The notes under the pieces were generated by a model. It made no database searches, was not told the DNA's origin, and saw only the letters and a list, made by a program, of their open reading frames with translations. Position numbers and translations under genes: made by a program. This document shows, piece by piece, positions 12,364-24,798 of a DNA stretch of 64,000 nt (positions are counted from its first letter, which is position 1; every line of letters starts with the position of its first letter). This stretch comes from Corylus avellana (taxonomy: Eukaryota > Streptophyta > Magnoliopsida > Fagales > Betulaceae): assembly GCF_901000735.1 (NCBI RefSeq), contig NC_081545.1, positions 32,481,634 to 32,545,633 of the forward strand, written 5' to 3'.

Positions 12364-12497
12364 CAGTGGCGGATTTACACAGGGGCGCCCTGGGGGCAGG
12401 CGCCCCTGGTAAATTTTTTTTAAAAAAAATTTATTAAGCATTTTCATTCAAAATTTTATGGGTGCCCCTGGTAAAAAAAAATTACCAGGGGCACCCT
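12364..12497 (+). mobile_element. hAT-like terminus with GC-rich hairpins
   Basis: Begins CAGTGGCGGATTTACA, a start seen at many plant hAT-type element ends. It contains two inverted repeats: GGGGCGCC...GGCGCCCC near 12382-12406, and a perfect 15-bp stem GGGTGCCCCTGGTAA (12460-12474) pairing with TTACCAGGGGCACCC (12482-12496). The opposite element end was not found and may lie in the gap at 13046-13145. Confidence 0.45.
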
Positions 12498-14045
12498 TAG
12501 CCTTCTATTGGTCGTTAAATGGCCATTATGTAAAGAAATGAGGCTATTTTTTATTAAAGAGAGAGAAAATAAAGTTATATTTTATTAGTGGAGAGAGAAT
12601 AGATAATAGTTTATTATTAAAAAAAGATAGTGGGTGAATTTTTTAGTGTTTCTAGTCATAGTTTATAGATAAATGTGATTTTTTTTTTTTTTTTGGCTAA
12701 ATTTAGATTCTAGTCTCTTTTATGTAGGTTTAAACTCTAATATAATTTATGTTTTGAGATTTGAGGCTTTTCTAAAAGAAATAGTCGTATGCTAATAGCC
12801 CACTAAAAGTACTCATTTTTCTTAGACACTAGTAGTCATTTAATTGTGCTTAGTTTATTTCGTAAGTAGTTTAAATTATTATGTGTTTGTGATGTCGTTA
12901 GATGAAGATTTTTAATAGTTACTTTGATTTTTTTTTTTTTTGTTGGGTAATTTGATGAGTTTGATTTGATTTGTGATACATATATTATGATATAATTTAT
13001 TTTTTGATTGTATTTACTGTATTATAAAAAATATATATAATACATNNNNNNNNNNNNNNNNNNNNNNNNNNNNNNNNNNNNNNNNNNNNNNNNNNNNNNN
13101 NNNNNNNNNNNNNNNNNNNNNNNNNNNNNNNNNNNNNNNNNNNNNGATCTCTGTAGAAAAATCCTGATCATTAACTGAATATTTTCCTGTTCAAAATGGA
13201 CTAAAGAAGATCATGTTCTAAATAGACCGATGATAAAATGAGAAACAATCTATTTGGAAATGACCTCCTTAAAAACACTCCATATCTTTATGTGAAAACC
13301 TCTTCTTTGGATCTCAGCCCATTGAGGATTGGTCCAAGGCCTTGTTAAGGCCTAATCTCTTGTTGGGTATTACAAAAAGTATAGGGATGAAATTTCAAAT
13401 CTGTGCACTGGTCACCTTGGACCAGATTTGGCTGGTCAAGAACAAAACGGTGCATTAAGGGTATATTATATCCAGCCTGAACCATCCAATTCCTTGAAGC
13501 TCATTTTATCATCTGTTAAGGCCCATTTGAGGGATTCTCTTCCTGGGCCCATTTGTTTCTCACTGTGTGTTTGAAAGCATTTACGCTCATATTATTATTA
13601 GAATTAGGAGTGGCAAAGACCTCATTTTATAACCCTTTTTTCATCATTGAATATGAAAAAAAAAAAGGAAAAAAAAACACACACTCACATAACTAAGCCA
13701 TCAAATCGACTATATTTCAAATAATTATGGTCAAAGATCATCATATATTTTACATGGGTCTCCTTTCCCAACTTGTATTTAGTTCCGATATTGCAAATAA
13801 TAGAGAAAGCATTACCATGACCTATCCTATCCTTCAAGTGGCAGAACAATTGAACAAACACATTGCACTATCAACATATTTGCATTAGTTTTCAGGCATC
13901 AAATCAAATCATCAAGTAGTTAACGATAAAAAAAATAATAATAATAATTCAATCTAAAAGGTGGGTACCATATTGCTACTATTCATATCACTATTTGCCT
14001 AGCCAATAATAGAGAAATTGTAATTAATCTCATTAAATTGGGACC
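12498..14045. other. Intergenic region with gap
   Basis: No gene supported. AT-rich, with several T and A homopolymers and the N gap 13046-13145. May include the body of the element that starts at 12364. Confidence 0.5.
13046..13145. other. Assembly gap (100 N)
   Basis: Exactly 100 N, placeholder for unknown length. Confidence 0.95.
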
Positions 14046-16934
14046 CTAAATTGCAGTTGAAGCCTCAAGCCTCAAACCTCGAATTTGAATTGCTTTATAA
14101 TGCTGGGCTTCGGCCCAACATTGGTGTTTTCTTTTTGGTGGACGGCTTGAAATTAATGCACACCAAAGAGATGGCAGACATAGGTTGGTTGATTTTATTA
14201 TTTTAATGCATATAAAATTAGAAACTACCTGGTCAAAAATAAAATTAATTGATAGTATAAGTGCATGCATGTAATAGGGTTTCGACAAAGTTGTTACCTG
14301 GAAATTATTGTCTTTCTATATATATATAGTTTATCGTACGTACGTTCACGGTCCAATTACCATACCACGTGACGTCAATATTGTCGGGCAGTATAATGTT
14401 CTTAATTTTCTTTAGCCCAGAACTGGATGCATGATGATGATAATGAGGTCCGACAAGGATGTATGTAGGGTTTGTCCACGTTTTACAACATCATGATCTC
14501 ATGGCTCCCACAAAACAGAAATCGCTAAAAGGATTTAGAAAGAATTAGAATCCATACACGTGTTTGATCATCATCATCATCATCATCAATCAATCCGATC
14601 GAACAGCTAGCAAGCTAGCACGTGTTAGCTAGATCAGCCAATTAGTTTGGCAGAATTCTCGTCCGTTTACGTACGTGCTTTTGGATCTTATCTTATTGTA
14701 CTCGAAATGTCAGGTTTAGGTGCCAAGAATTCATTGGAAGAGATGGCATCATGACCTTACTGATGTAAAAGTTAATAATAACGTTGTTTGGTAAGTTTGA
14801 AGCCACCCGTGCTTTATAAATTAAAGATAGAATGAGAGATAGAAAGAGAACAGGTTCAGTGCATTGCCATGCAAAATATAGCAAAGACAAAGGGAGCAGG
14901 AAACAAGAAAGTACGTAGCCATAGAAGGAAATGAATCTATGATCCAAATTATAGGTGCCATGAATATATATATATATTTTTTTCTATATTTTTCTATATG
15001 AGGAACTTTAATTTCTCCTGAAAACCACCACGGACTTATATATAATAAAGTTAAACAAGGATAAGCTTTACCATTCTTATCCAACGTACGAGTCCATTCA
15101 ATCATTCATGACTCATGAGACAGTCCCAATGGGATATTTATTTATTTATCTTGAATATATTGGAAACTAAACTAGTGAAAGAGAGAAAAAGATAAAGGTA
15201 ATTAAATTTCCTCTATCCTAAAACATAAAAGATATAAAAACTTCTCCAATTCTTACTCTTGCACGCTTTTTTTTTTTTTTTTTTTTTTTTGAGGGTTATA
15301 TTTTTACAAATTATTTAGCCCCACAAACCTTACTTACTTTCAACACATGAATAGAGAATATCTAAGTTATCTAACACATAAATCTCACTTTCTTACTTCT
15401 TAGCCACAAGCTAGTGCCCTTAAATAACACGGTTATCTAAATGAATTAAATAACCATTTAATTTCTATGTACCAGAAGCTAGCTTAATTAATACACATGT
15501 AGACATACACAAATATTTTTCTTGCCATTTTAAAAATAATAATAATAATAATAATAATTTTAAAGAAAAAATCAAGCTTCCTTGAATTATTATTATTAGA
15601 AAGAGAGCAGCATAGAAAGAGCATAGTAGAGTGGGGGGAGGGAGTCATAACTCCCTCCTCCCCGCCTCCTTTCTCTTTCCCACTTTTCCCTCCATTTTCC
15701 CACCTCTACCATAGATCAATCAAGGTGCGTATGTCAATGGTCCTCAGAATGGTTTTTAGTGGCGTGTGGCTAGTTGGTGGTGGCGTGTGGAACGCGTGAG
15801 GGCATGTGTTGGGTTTTTGTTAATTTTTTTCACTTTTTATATCACATCAACATCAAAATATTCTAACTTTTTTACTTTGTATATCACATCATTCATTTTT
15901 TTTTATTATTATTCAAATAAAAAAATCACTACAAAATAAATTTTTTTCACTTTTTCATACCACTTTTTCACTTTTTTATATCAAACATTCTTACTTTTTT
16001 TAACATCAATCTACATCAACTACAGTGTCTAGACCAACTCATTTACCAAACACCACCGATTCATGATCCATGAAAAACTATATATGTTCAATTTTAAAGA
16101 CATCTATCTATCTTAAGTCAATTTTTATATTAACCCTTTAACAAAATTATTTGTTTATTGCTATTTATATATTTAATAAAGAACCTTGGTAGTCCACGAA
16201 AAGCATAAAAAGAATATACTCTTTTCTCTTTGAGAAATGACTAAACTTAATTAGCAAGATTGATTAGGTAATTCCAAAAAAAGAAAAAAAGAAAAAAAGA
16301 GATTGATTAGGTATTGGAGCTCAACAGCAATCGTGAAGGATACGATCGAATATGAATACGGGTTTCCGAAAGAGACTTTTCTTACGTAATACAAATGTGG
16401 GTCCCAGAATGACGCATTCAAAAACCCAAGTGGGGTCCACGCGCAACGTTTCGATCCTCGGGGGCCTCGGCCCCACCTACACCTGCCTAACTTTGTCGTC
16501 CAAGTTCGGTTAGGGCCCAGGCTAATTCCACCTCCTACCAATTTTATAAATTCTGATCACAAAAGCTGTTTCTATAAAGGGATGTCATACGGCCACAATT
16601 TAAATTTAATTTTGGTGTAACTTTTAGTCTAAATTTTTCTCTCTCTAGTGTAAGGCCCTCTCTTCTCTACATGCAATTTTTTTAAAAAAAAATTAAGAGA
16701 AAAATTGGGCCAAAGTTGAGTTTAAATTGTGTCTTTATCATTTTTCTTTACAAATAGGTATGAAAAAATTGTTTAAATATAAATAAATAAATTTTTAAGA
16801 GATATATGATAATTTTATAGATTGAATTTAAATAATTTTTTAAAGCTAATTTATAAGAAAAAAAATAAGAATTTATCCATTTGGATATGTTTGTTAATGT
16901 CTTTTAAAATATATATATAAAAAAAAAAAATTTG
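14046..16934. other. Intergenic region
   Basis: No gene supported. It contains a (CAT)n run at 14565-14587, poly-T at about 15267-15290 and an (AAT)n run near 15535-15558. A locally GC-richer island at 16330-16530 has two matches to the class I TCP consensus GTGGGNCC (16397-16404 and, reverse, 16469-16476). Open frames here have no recognisable domains. Confidence 0.45.
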
Positions 16935-17190
16935 AAAAAGTGTTTGACATGACATAATTTGGAATTGTGTTCGAGAAATAGAGATTTTAAGTCAAAAAAA
17001 GTTTTTGGGCAAAAACTTCATTTTTAAGCTTTTGCCAAAAGTACGTTTTTGTCATTTTTAGGCTTTTCAGACTCTTAAAAGTGCTTTTAATTTTTTTTAC
17101 CAAACAAATGTTTTTTTTTCCTTCAAACGAACTTTTTGAGTGTTAAAAGCACTTTTAAACCCCTCAAACTCAATCCCAAACAGGTCATAA
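16935..17190 (-). repeat. Dispersed CTGTTT/TTAAAA repeat, copy 2
   Basis: Inverse-orientation relative of the repeat at 2008-2215. On the minus strand it reads ACCTGTTTGGGATTGAG, then AAGTGCTTTTAACACTC and AGTTCGTTTGAAGG in the same order. Directly abuts the foldback element at 17191. Confidence 0.6.
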
Positions 17191-17433
17191 GGACAAAGTC
17201 TTCCTTCAAACTGTGTTGAAGGAATTTCCTTCAACTTTAGTATATAAAAGTGACATGTATCAATTTTTTTAATAACATGTGAGATGCACATGAGTTTTTA
17301 ATAAAATTTATTTCAATTTTGTCCATGCTATTAAAAAAAACATGTGTATCTCACATGTTAAGGGACATATGTCACTTTTATAGATTAGGTTGAAGGAAAT
17401 TCCTCCAATCCAGTTTGGAGGAAAACTTTGTCC
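17191..17433. mobile_element. Foldback MITE (GGACAAAGT ends)
   Basis: The left arm starts GGACAAAGTCTTCCTTCAAA and the right arm, reversed, reads GGACAAAGTTTTCCTCCAAA. The arms extend over about 100 bases each, sharing GGAATTTCCTTCAAC, TATAAAAGTGACAT and AACATGTGAGAT. A half copy of the same family lies near 27870-28000. A target duplication is not clear. Confidence 0.75.
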
Positions 17434-18870
17434 ACATAATAATAAAAATAGTTTTAAGTATTTTGTGTTTTAGATTTTTATTGTTTTTGTTTTGAAATCC
17501 GAAAAAGAAAAGAAAAAAGTATTATCAAACAAAGGTTAATGTCATCTTCCTTGCCCGTTGATTGATCCCAACGTGGAATCATTCCGTGTCAACAAAAAAA
17601 AAAAAATTATGATTTATGGATAGCATTTTCAATAACTTTGATAGATGGGTACCCCCTAAACTAGTGAACTAGGTTAGAATGGTCTCCTGATTTTAGTCTT
17701 GAGTTCATTTAATATATAGGTTGTAACATCTCATGGTTGTGACACATAATTATTGAGATTACTATACATTATATCATACCCACATGAAAATGTCACGCGC
17801 AAACCTTTGATAAGTAACCATGCATACATCTATTCATTCTTTACACACATTATAGAATTTCTTCAAAATTCTCATAATCCTTGTTATATTCCATTTATCT
17901 CAATAATTTTCGTTGATAAAAACTAATAAATTAAATTATTTAACAATTATAATTTAATATTAATTGTCATAAATCATTTTCCATCCGTGCTTGTAGATTC
18001 AATTGCGTGAGTATCATATATATGACTTATAGCACACTAGTACCCCTAATTTAGATGCTTTACTAGGTTGGCCTAGTTTTTCCAACCTACACCTAAATCA
18101 ATTAAAAGATAAAACAATCTATTTGTCCGTACTGTAATTGTTTCCACAAATTAAGGCTTATTCAATTGTTGGACCACACTATAAGACATGATCATTTGAA
18201 TAAGTATAACAATCGAAACATGAACAAAGTTTTTTGTTTTTCTGTTTTTCTTTGACAAGCTCAAATCTTTTAACTAAATAGGACTATATTTCTTTTTCTT
18301 TTTAAAATTTTTTATAGATATTATCGGTACTTCTAAAAGAATTGCAAATCTCACTTCCCTTAAAGATGATTACCACTCCTATTTTATGGAAACAATTTTT
18401 ATGAACTTACTTCTCACAAACACCTTTTATTTTACGGAAAAATAAAATTTCAATTTTACATCTTTCAATGCAGGGGAGCCTAGTTCACGCGGCTATCCAG
18501 AATAGAGTGATTGCTTGCACGACCACCCCAAACAAAGATGAGGCCACCTTCAAATTGAGGATGCCATTCTATCACCACGCAGTAATTTTTTAAATGTTCT
18601 TTACTCTTATTTATTAAGCTAAAATATTGACTTAGGCATCGAAGTGCTTCACTATCAGCACACCCAACGAGGTCATTCAGGGTTGTTTTCTTCTTATTGT
18701 AGGTTTTGTTGGCTTGAAATACGGTGTCCAACTATCTTATTCTTCAACCTTCATTAATTTCTTAATTCAATTCTGTGACCCGTATGCCTTGATTATCGCT
18801 ATCCGTTTTTAAGGGTGAGGGTTGACTCTACAATGAGAATCCCTAAATTTAACTGTTAATATATATATAT

Positions 18871-18908
<38 letters not shown>

Positions 18909-20760
18909 TAACAAAAACACTCCTCAAACAATAGTGGACAAAAATTCACTCTACACCTAGGAATCTAGGATAGAGAACACTTGTAACATATCAACTAATT
19001 ATAGTACGGACAAACATTCACTCTTTTATATCAAAGGTATACAGCTAGGGAGATATTGTTCCAAACTTATATGAACTTTCTTTTCCCTTTCTCATTAAGG
19101 GACAAAGAATAACTTCAAATTTCATTTGTAATAAATAGGAAGGATAATTTCATAGTAATTAATTGTTACAGTTTACGGGCTCTTTGACATGGTTATTTCC
19201 CTAAAAAAGAAGGAAAAATGTGACAGACTTTTGTAGAGTCTACGAGCCCCGACATAGTTGAAAGTTGAATGTATAAATTAAAACTTTGGAGAGAAAAACT
19301 CTGTTCATAAGATACGATTCTCCATCATGCAAAGCTTTAGCTTTGTTGAATAATTCGCCAACTTTGGGATCTCTTATTACATTGCAATATAAATTAGAAA
19401 CTTCACAGCACTTGCTCCAAATTATTTGTGTCTGAATGCTTGGATGATAAGCTTTAAGGCATCCAGCACATCACATAAAAAAGTTTACTTTGTTGACTTT
19501 CTACACCTCTTTTGGTGCCAAATTACCCTTGATTGGATGAAAGAGAATCTCATATACCCAATGGCCCATTAAGCATTGGAAAAAGGCTGTCCTGCAAGTG
19601 TTTTTGGATATAACACACCTCTGTGCAAAATCACCTTTTTTCTATTTTGATGAAAAGGTTAAATCATATTTATAAAAACGACCGCAAAAATTCAGATAAT
19701 TCCTCTTGAATTGGAGCGCTTATTTCCTTTGTTATCTCAAATACTCCCGACTCTATCTCAATATCTTCCCTTTGAAAAGTTAGAAAAGTTAATAGAAGTA
19801 CAAATTTTTGTGTCTATTGGGCTGCGACTAGATCTTTTTCTGGCTGCAATTTCTAATACCCTTTCCCTCCCATCTCGGTTCTATTATTAGTGTGAATGAT
19901 CCTCTTGCTTTATTGTCGTACTCTTAGTTATTTCTTTGTTTTTCTTGTTGTGTTGTGTTGTTTGCTTTGTTTTGTTGTACTCGCAAAAAAAAAAAAAAAC
20001 AAAAAGATTAGTCTAGGATTCAAACTAATACTTGAGCGTTTGACATGATTAATTAAATGAGTCGTGTCCGTTTCATTTCATATAATCGTATATTCCTGAC
20101 TCAATATAACATGAATCCGACTAACGAACCCGAATTGCCGCCCAAGTCAAACTTCATACATTGTTAGGTACCCTATAATAATTACATATTATATCAGTTT
20201 GAAATTTGTAAACTCTTTAGCTTTCAATTTTTATTTTATTTTTTAAATTTTTTTTTAAAGGCTACTAATATAACAAGTGAAAAAAGAATCATCAAGTAAT
20301 CAGCCAAAGAAAATGTAGTCATTGGATCTGTTTTGTGAAAACTGAAATGGCCCTTCTGATTTGCAGTGCTTTGTTTATTAATTCACATATAGAACTTTGG
20401 GTTGGCGGCCTAACAAAGTGAACATCAATTTAAATTAAAAATGGCTTTATTTTTTCTATTTCTTTTTTTTTTTTTTTGGGTAGGAATTAAAGCATTTTTT
20501 ACAAATAAAGTGAAAATAAGCAATTAGTATATTAATTCTAAGTCAATAATTTTGTATACAAGCAAACTTACATTTATAAAGCTATCAGTTGAATGCTGAT
20601 GAACTTAATTTTTCAATATACATGCATTTTCTTTACAAACTAATCTGCATGCAGAAAATCTTTATACAGCACCACAAATATTTAACAACTAATAATTCCC
20701 TGAAAACCCTTTTCCAGTTGTCCTTTCTCATCCTCCATAAGCATTCTTCCATCTTCAAAG
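17434..20760. other. Intergenic region 3' of the NAC gene
   Basis: No gene supported. It contains a (GA)n run at about 18871-18904. A T/G-rich stretch ends in about 15 A near 19984-19998 and resembles a LINE-type tail. The minus-strand 83-codon frame at 18480-18731 is not recognised and has no splice or domain support. The last part is the NAC 3' flank. Confidence 0.45.
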
Positions 20761-22017
20761 TTAATAATTCCATAGACAATCAATGTCAACTGGCCCAGCA
20801 CAACTTGATGGCTCTTGATCCTCAAAAGACCTTTGAGCCATGTCATGGTTGGATACCACTGAAGAGATATCGGTGCTAAAGGCAGTTTCAGGGGAGAACT
20901 CTGCTTTTGTACTCTGTTCCATGCTTGGAGCCTGATGTTCAAGCAGAATCCTCAATATGGACTCTTGGTGCATTAAAGCAGAATCTGGGTAGTGCAAATT
21001 TCCCATGTTTGGAGCAGAGGAAATATACGCTGGGTTTGAGGAAGATGAGGCAGCTACTAGATGAGAGTTGAAGCTATCAACCATGTCTTTGTTGGTCTTC
21101 TGGTCCTCCATTGGATCGGAGAAGCAGGTCACGTGAGGCGACATCTCCCGAACACGTGTTCTTGTTTCGCTGTTGTATGAAGAAGACTCCATTAATGGAG
21201 GCAACAGTGAAGGACGTGATTCGTTGGCATAGGAGCCTAAGGCCACCAACCCAGAAATGTGGGTTTTCTTCCCAGCTGAGATTTTCTTAAAAATTCTAGA
21301 TATTACCCACTCGTTCTGAAAGATAAACAAAGATTAAAAAATAAATAAAAAAAATTCAAGAAAACAACATAGAATAATAGGAGAAAATAGATAACAACAA
21401 AGCAAACAGAGCAAGAGCTTTACCTTGGCTGTTTTGGGGAGATTGTATGCAGAATATTTCCCCTCTAATCTATATTCATGCATGACCCAACCGGTTTTTT
21501 CTCCTTTGGGAGCCCTCCCCTTGTAGAAAACAAGAGTTTTCTTCATTCCTACCAGTTCTCTCCCCCTAAATATTTCCTTGTCTTTCCCTGTGGCTTTCCA
21601 ATATCCAGCATCAGTAGCTCTGTTTGTTCTTAAACCAGTTGGGTACTTTCTGTCTCTGACACAGAAGAAATACCATTCCTTTTCACCCATTTTAGCCCTC
21701 CCTTCATTGGACAAGAAAAAAGGTTGAAATTAGATCAAAATTTCAGCATATAGCCAGCTAACCATATGAAAATCAAAATACAAAGAGAAACAGAGGAAAG
21801 CAGAGAGAATATCTGATTCAGGAAACTCACATGGCAAATCCCAAGGCTCACACTTATTGAGGTCGACCTCGCCGATTGCTATAGCAGAGAAGTTGGTGTC
21901 AAGAACCTTTGGGGATAGGTAGTGAGTTATAAGTTCTTCATCTGTCGGGTGAAATCGAAAACCTGGTGGCAATTCTAATTGACCATCTTCATTTCTAAGC
22001 CTAGAAACGTTCTCCAT
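20761..22017 (-). CDS. NAC-domain transcription factor, NAC100/ORE1 subgroup, miR164-regulated
   Basis: Nuclear transcription factor of the miR164-regulated NAC clade (relatives act in senescence and organ growth). Three minus-strand exons: 22017-21831 (187 nt), 21701-21424 (278 nt), 21315-20761, all GT-AG, giving 339 residues, close to ANAC100. The NAC domain (about 15-167) is split at the usual places. Visible blocks: [26 protein letters not shown] joined across intron 1 to [80 protein letters not shown] across intron 2. The tail is Ser-rich and ends VDIDCLWNY, as in NAC100 relatives. Residues 216-221 (HVTCFS) are encoded by the miR164 site. An in-frame ATG at 22059 would add 14 residues; 22017 is chosen because family members begin MENV. 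A foldback MITE lies about 600 bases upstream. Confidence 0.95.
21117..21137 (-). promoter_or_regulatory. miR164 target site in NAC exon 3
   Basis: From memory of mature miR164, the transcript pairs without mismatch at miRNA positions 2-12 and 14-19, across the cleavage point. There is a G:U wobble at position 1 and mismatches at 13, 20 and 21. The core in the transcript is CACGTGACCTGCTTCTCC. It encodes HVTCFS, the residues that mark the site in ORE1/NAC100-type genes. Expected effect is transcript cleavage. Confidence 0.88.
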
Positions 22018-22611
22018 TCCTCCAAATCCCCTGTAAAACCCTCTGTTTTCAGAAATCAAACCTGAAATTTTTCTCTAAATCCTCAATGGGTTTTCACAAA
22101 GAGAAAAAAGCCAACCTACAGAACCAAGTCTTTTGCAAACCCAGGCCTGATGTATATCTATAATTTCTCAATGAATTCCTACTAAAAATCCCTAATTTTC
22201 TGTATTCAGAGGAAAACAGGGGAAACCAACCCAACAAGAATACAAAGAGAGATATACTGTTAGAGAAGAGAAGGGAAACTGAGAAGGTTTCAGATACAAT
22301 ATGAACGTAATTTCAGAACTGAAGACAAGAAAGGAGGGCTATGAGCGATTGAAATGTTTAAGAAAAGAAACTCTGTTTTAAGAAGCAGGACCCCTTAAGT
22401 AGTGGTTTTTGGAGAGAAAGAAGCGTGGCTTGTAAGAAAACTTGAAGGGTAGTTTCAGGGATGTCAGCTACTAACGTTTGGGTAATAATTGTCTTTTTCA
22501 ATTTGACCGGCAACCACTCACCTCCACACCCTGCAAGTAAAGGTGATAACGGATAACAAATGCTTTTGTACTTTAATCAATTCAAGCAATTATCTTTACC
22601 TGTAATTATAG
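22018..22611 (-). promoter_or_regulatory. NAC 5' leader and proximal promoter region
   Basis: Single-copy-looking sequence between the NAC start codon and the foldback MITE at 22621. It holds GA/AG-rich segments around 22240-22350 but no clear TATA box. The promoter is inferred from position alone. Confidence 0.4.
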
Positions 22612-22620
22612 TTAAAAACA

Positions 22621-23084
22621 GGAAAAATATAAAAAAGCTTCATAAACTATCAGCCGTTTTCGATTGAGCTCCTTAATATTTTAAAAGTGATAAAGTAGCC
22701 TTCCAAACTACTAAATTATTACATTTTGGCCACTCTGTTAGTCAAAACCGTCAGTTTGGACAGAAATTCAAAACGACGTCGTTTTGTTGGGAGCTACTTT
22801 ATCACTTTCTGAACATTAGAGAGCTAAAATGAAAACGGCTAATAGTTTAGGGGGCTTTTTATATTTTTCCCAAAACATTTTTTTTTATAAAAGGGCATTG
22901 TAGTAACTTACTCATAACAAAACAACGTCGTTTTGCAGTTTCCGTCCAAATTGACGGTTTTGACTAAAGGAGTGGCCAAAATGCAATAGTTTGAAAGTTT
23001 GGGGGCTACTTTATTACTTTTGAAACATTGGGGGGCTAAATAAAAAACGGCTGGTAGTTTGAGGGGCTTTGTTATATTTTTTCC
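22621..23084. mobile_element. Mutator-like foldback MITE with perfect 9-bp duplication
   Basis: The left end starts GGAAAAATATAAAAAAGC and the right end, reversed, reads GGAAAAAATATAACAAAGC. The arms match over about 180 bases, including TAGTCAAAACCGTCA and AAAACGACGT blocks. Flanks are an identical 9-bp repeat, TTAAAAACA, at 22612-22620 and 23085-23093. A 9-bp duplication plus long inverted arms fits a MULE-derived MITE. A third terminus ends internally at 22870 (GGGGCTTTTTATATTTTTCC), so 22621-22870 is a complete 250-bp unit within the element. Confidence 0.85.
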
Positions 23085-23093
23085 TTAAAAACA

Positions 23094-24328
23094 AATAAAA
23101 GAAAAAAGAAATCAAGAGAATGAAGTCACTACATATGGTGGTTGGTATCTTCTTAACCAAAGTTATCCTCTGTGCAATAAAAAGTTTGTTTGTGGGGGAG
23201 GTCAGAGGTGAAACCCCGACGCGTACAAGTTTTACTCGTTTTGGTGCAAAAAAGCCGCCTTTATGTTATCATAAACTGCAGAAGATCACAAAAGCGCACA
23301 TCCCATCGATCAACAATCATCAAAAAGAAACTAAAAAATCATGTCAATTTCACCAAATTACCCCCAACCCCCACCATCTCATCCACTTGATTATATATTC
23401 CTTTGTATTTTTCGCAGGTTGCGAAACCCTTTGTAGCGATGCACCTTCCTTGATGAAGAGATATTATTAGGCTTGAGGTTTCTTTGGCAGTCTTTGTCTC
23501 TGGCTTCTGGGCCATGGGCAGACACGCCGGCACAATGATGATCACCGGCGACGGGGAGGGCCGGCAGGGCAATGGGCCTCCCAAAAATCTTGAAAAAAAT
23601 AAGTTAACAGGATTTGAAAAAATAAAATAGTAAGCAATATTGGCCCCCCACTGAAAAAATCTTTATAAAAAAATAGTTCACCCTATATGGTCCTCACAAA
23701 AATCTTGGAAAAAACTAATATAATTCTATTAAAATTGTGTTGTTCTCATTTGTTTTAATAAGTAGTACTACTATAATAATTGTCTTGCTTTTATTTATTT
23801 TAGTTTATGGAATATATGTAGTCAATTTTTTTATTCTTATGATGTAGGAAGAAAACTCTTCTTAATTCTTGAGAATATATAAACTCATCAAGGAATACTG
23901 ATTAGGATTTAAAGGATTGCCTTTAATTGAACTTTTGTTTGTCTAGGAAGGTGTGTTTGCCAAACCATTCTCATTTTTTTAAAAAAAAATAGTAACAAGA
24001 ATTGATTGATGCGATATAAAATGCGAAAAGAGTTTTAAATTTTTTTGTGAGAAAAACAAAAAAAAAAAAGTGCCTAAAGCTGTTTGGCAATGAGAAAAAA
24101 AAGTTTGGCCTTTTTTTTTTTTTGAAAGAGAAAAATAAGAATGGATTGATGTTATATAAAGATGAGATGAGTTTTTAATTTTTTTGTGAGAAAAAAAAAA
24201 TTGTTTGGTAATGTGAAAACAAAAAAAAAAAGTTTGACTTTTTTTTGGAGAAAAAAAAAGAGTGGATTGCCAAACAATCTTCCTTTGTAAATGGAATGGT
24301 TTATTTAATTTATATAGAACTATATATG
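23094..24328. other. Intergenic region
   Basis: No gene supported. A locally GC-richer segment at 23500-23585 contains CCGGCG and GGCCGG words. Two similar blocks, CAAAAATCTTGAAAAAA near 23584 and ACAAAAATCTTGGAAAAAA near 23697, suggest repeat debris. The rest is AT-rich with poly-A and poly-T runs. Confidence 0.4.
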
Positions 24329-24798
24329 CAGGGGTGGACCCAAGGTATAGGTCCCAAAATTTTCAAAAATTGTCTTAAAGTATGCATATTTATAAAGTTG
24401 TCCCCCCAAAATAATATTTGTGTCCCTCTTTAATTTTATTATTATTATTATTTTATTTTTTTTAAGTTTTGCCCTTTCTTCCAACATAAAATAATAATAA
24501 TAATAATAAAAAAACCTTCAAATACCCCCATTTATTTAGTTTTCCTACATATTCAAAGGTACCTTTTTCTTGGACCCAATAACTCATATATGTTTAGTTT
24601 ATCTTGCTATTTGTTTATACTATTGTATTTTTGTGATTCCATAAGATTAAATTTAAGACTTCTATGCTTTTATTTTATATAAACACGCACAAACATACAT
24701 ACATAGAGATTATATGTATCGATGTGCTTTTGTATTTATTTTGTATTAAAAAAAAAAAAATCATCCCTTCCACTCCATAAATCCTAATTCCGCCACTG
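24329..24798 (+). mobile_element. hAT-like non-autonomous element
   Basis: Starts CAGGGGTGGACCCAAGG; the other end is TTCCGCCACTG, which reversed reads CAGTGGCGGAA. The flanks GAACTATATATG and GAACTATG (24799-24806) are compatible with an 8-bp duplication altered by AT slippage. The interior is AT-rich and non-coding, about 470 bp. Superfamily inferred from terminal sequence and duplication size. Confidence 0.5.

Noticed and set aside
22018..22059. Upstream in-frame ATG as the NAC start
   Set aside because: It would add a 14-residue Gly/Arg-rich extension not seen in the family; relatives begin MENV at 22017.
23190..23584. Small genes in the GC-richer patch
   Set aside because: Overlapping frames on both strands with no domain, splice or promoter support.
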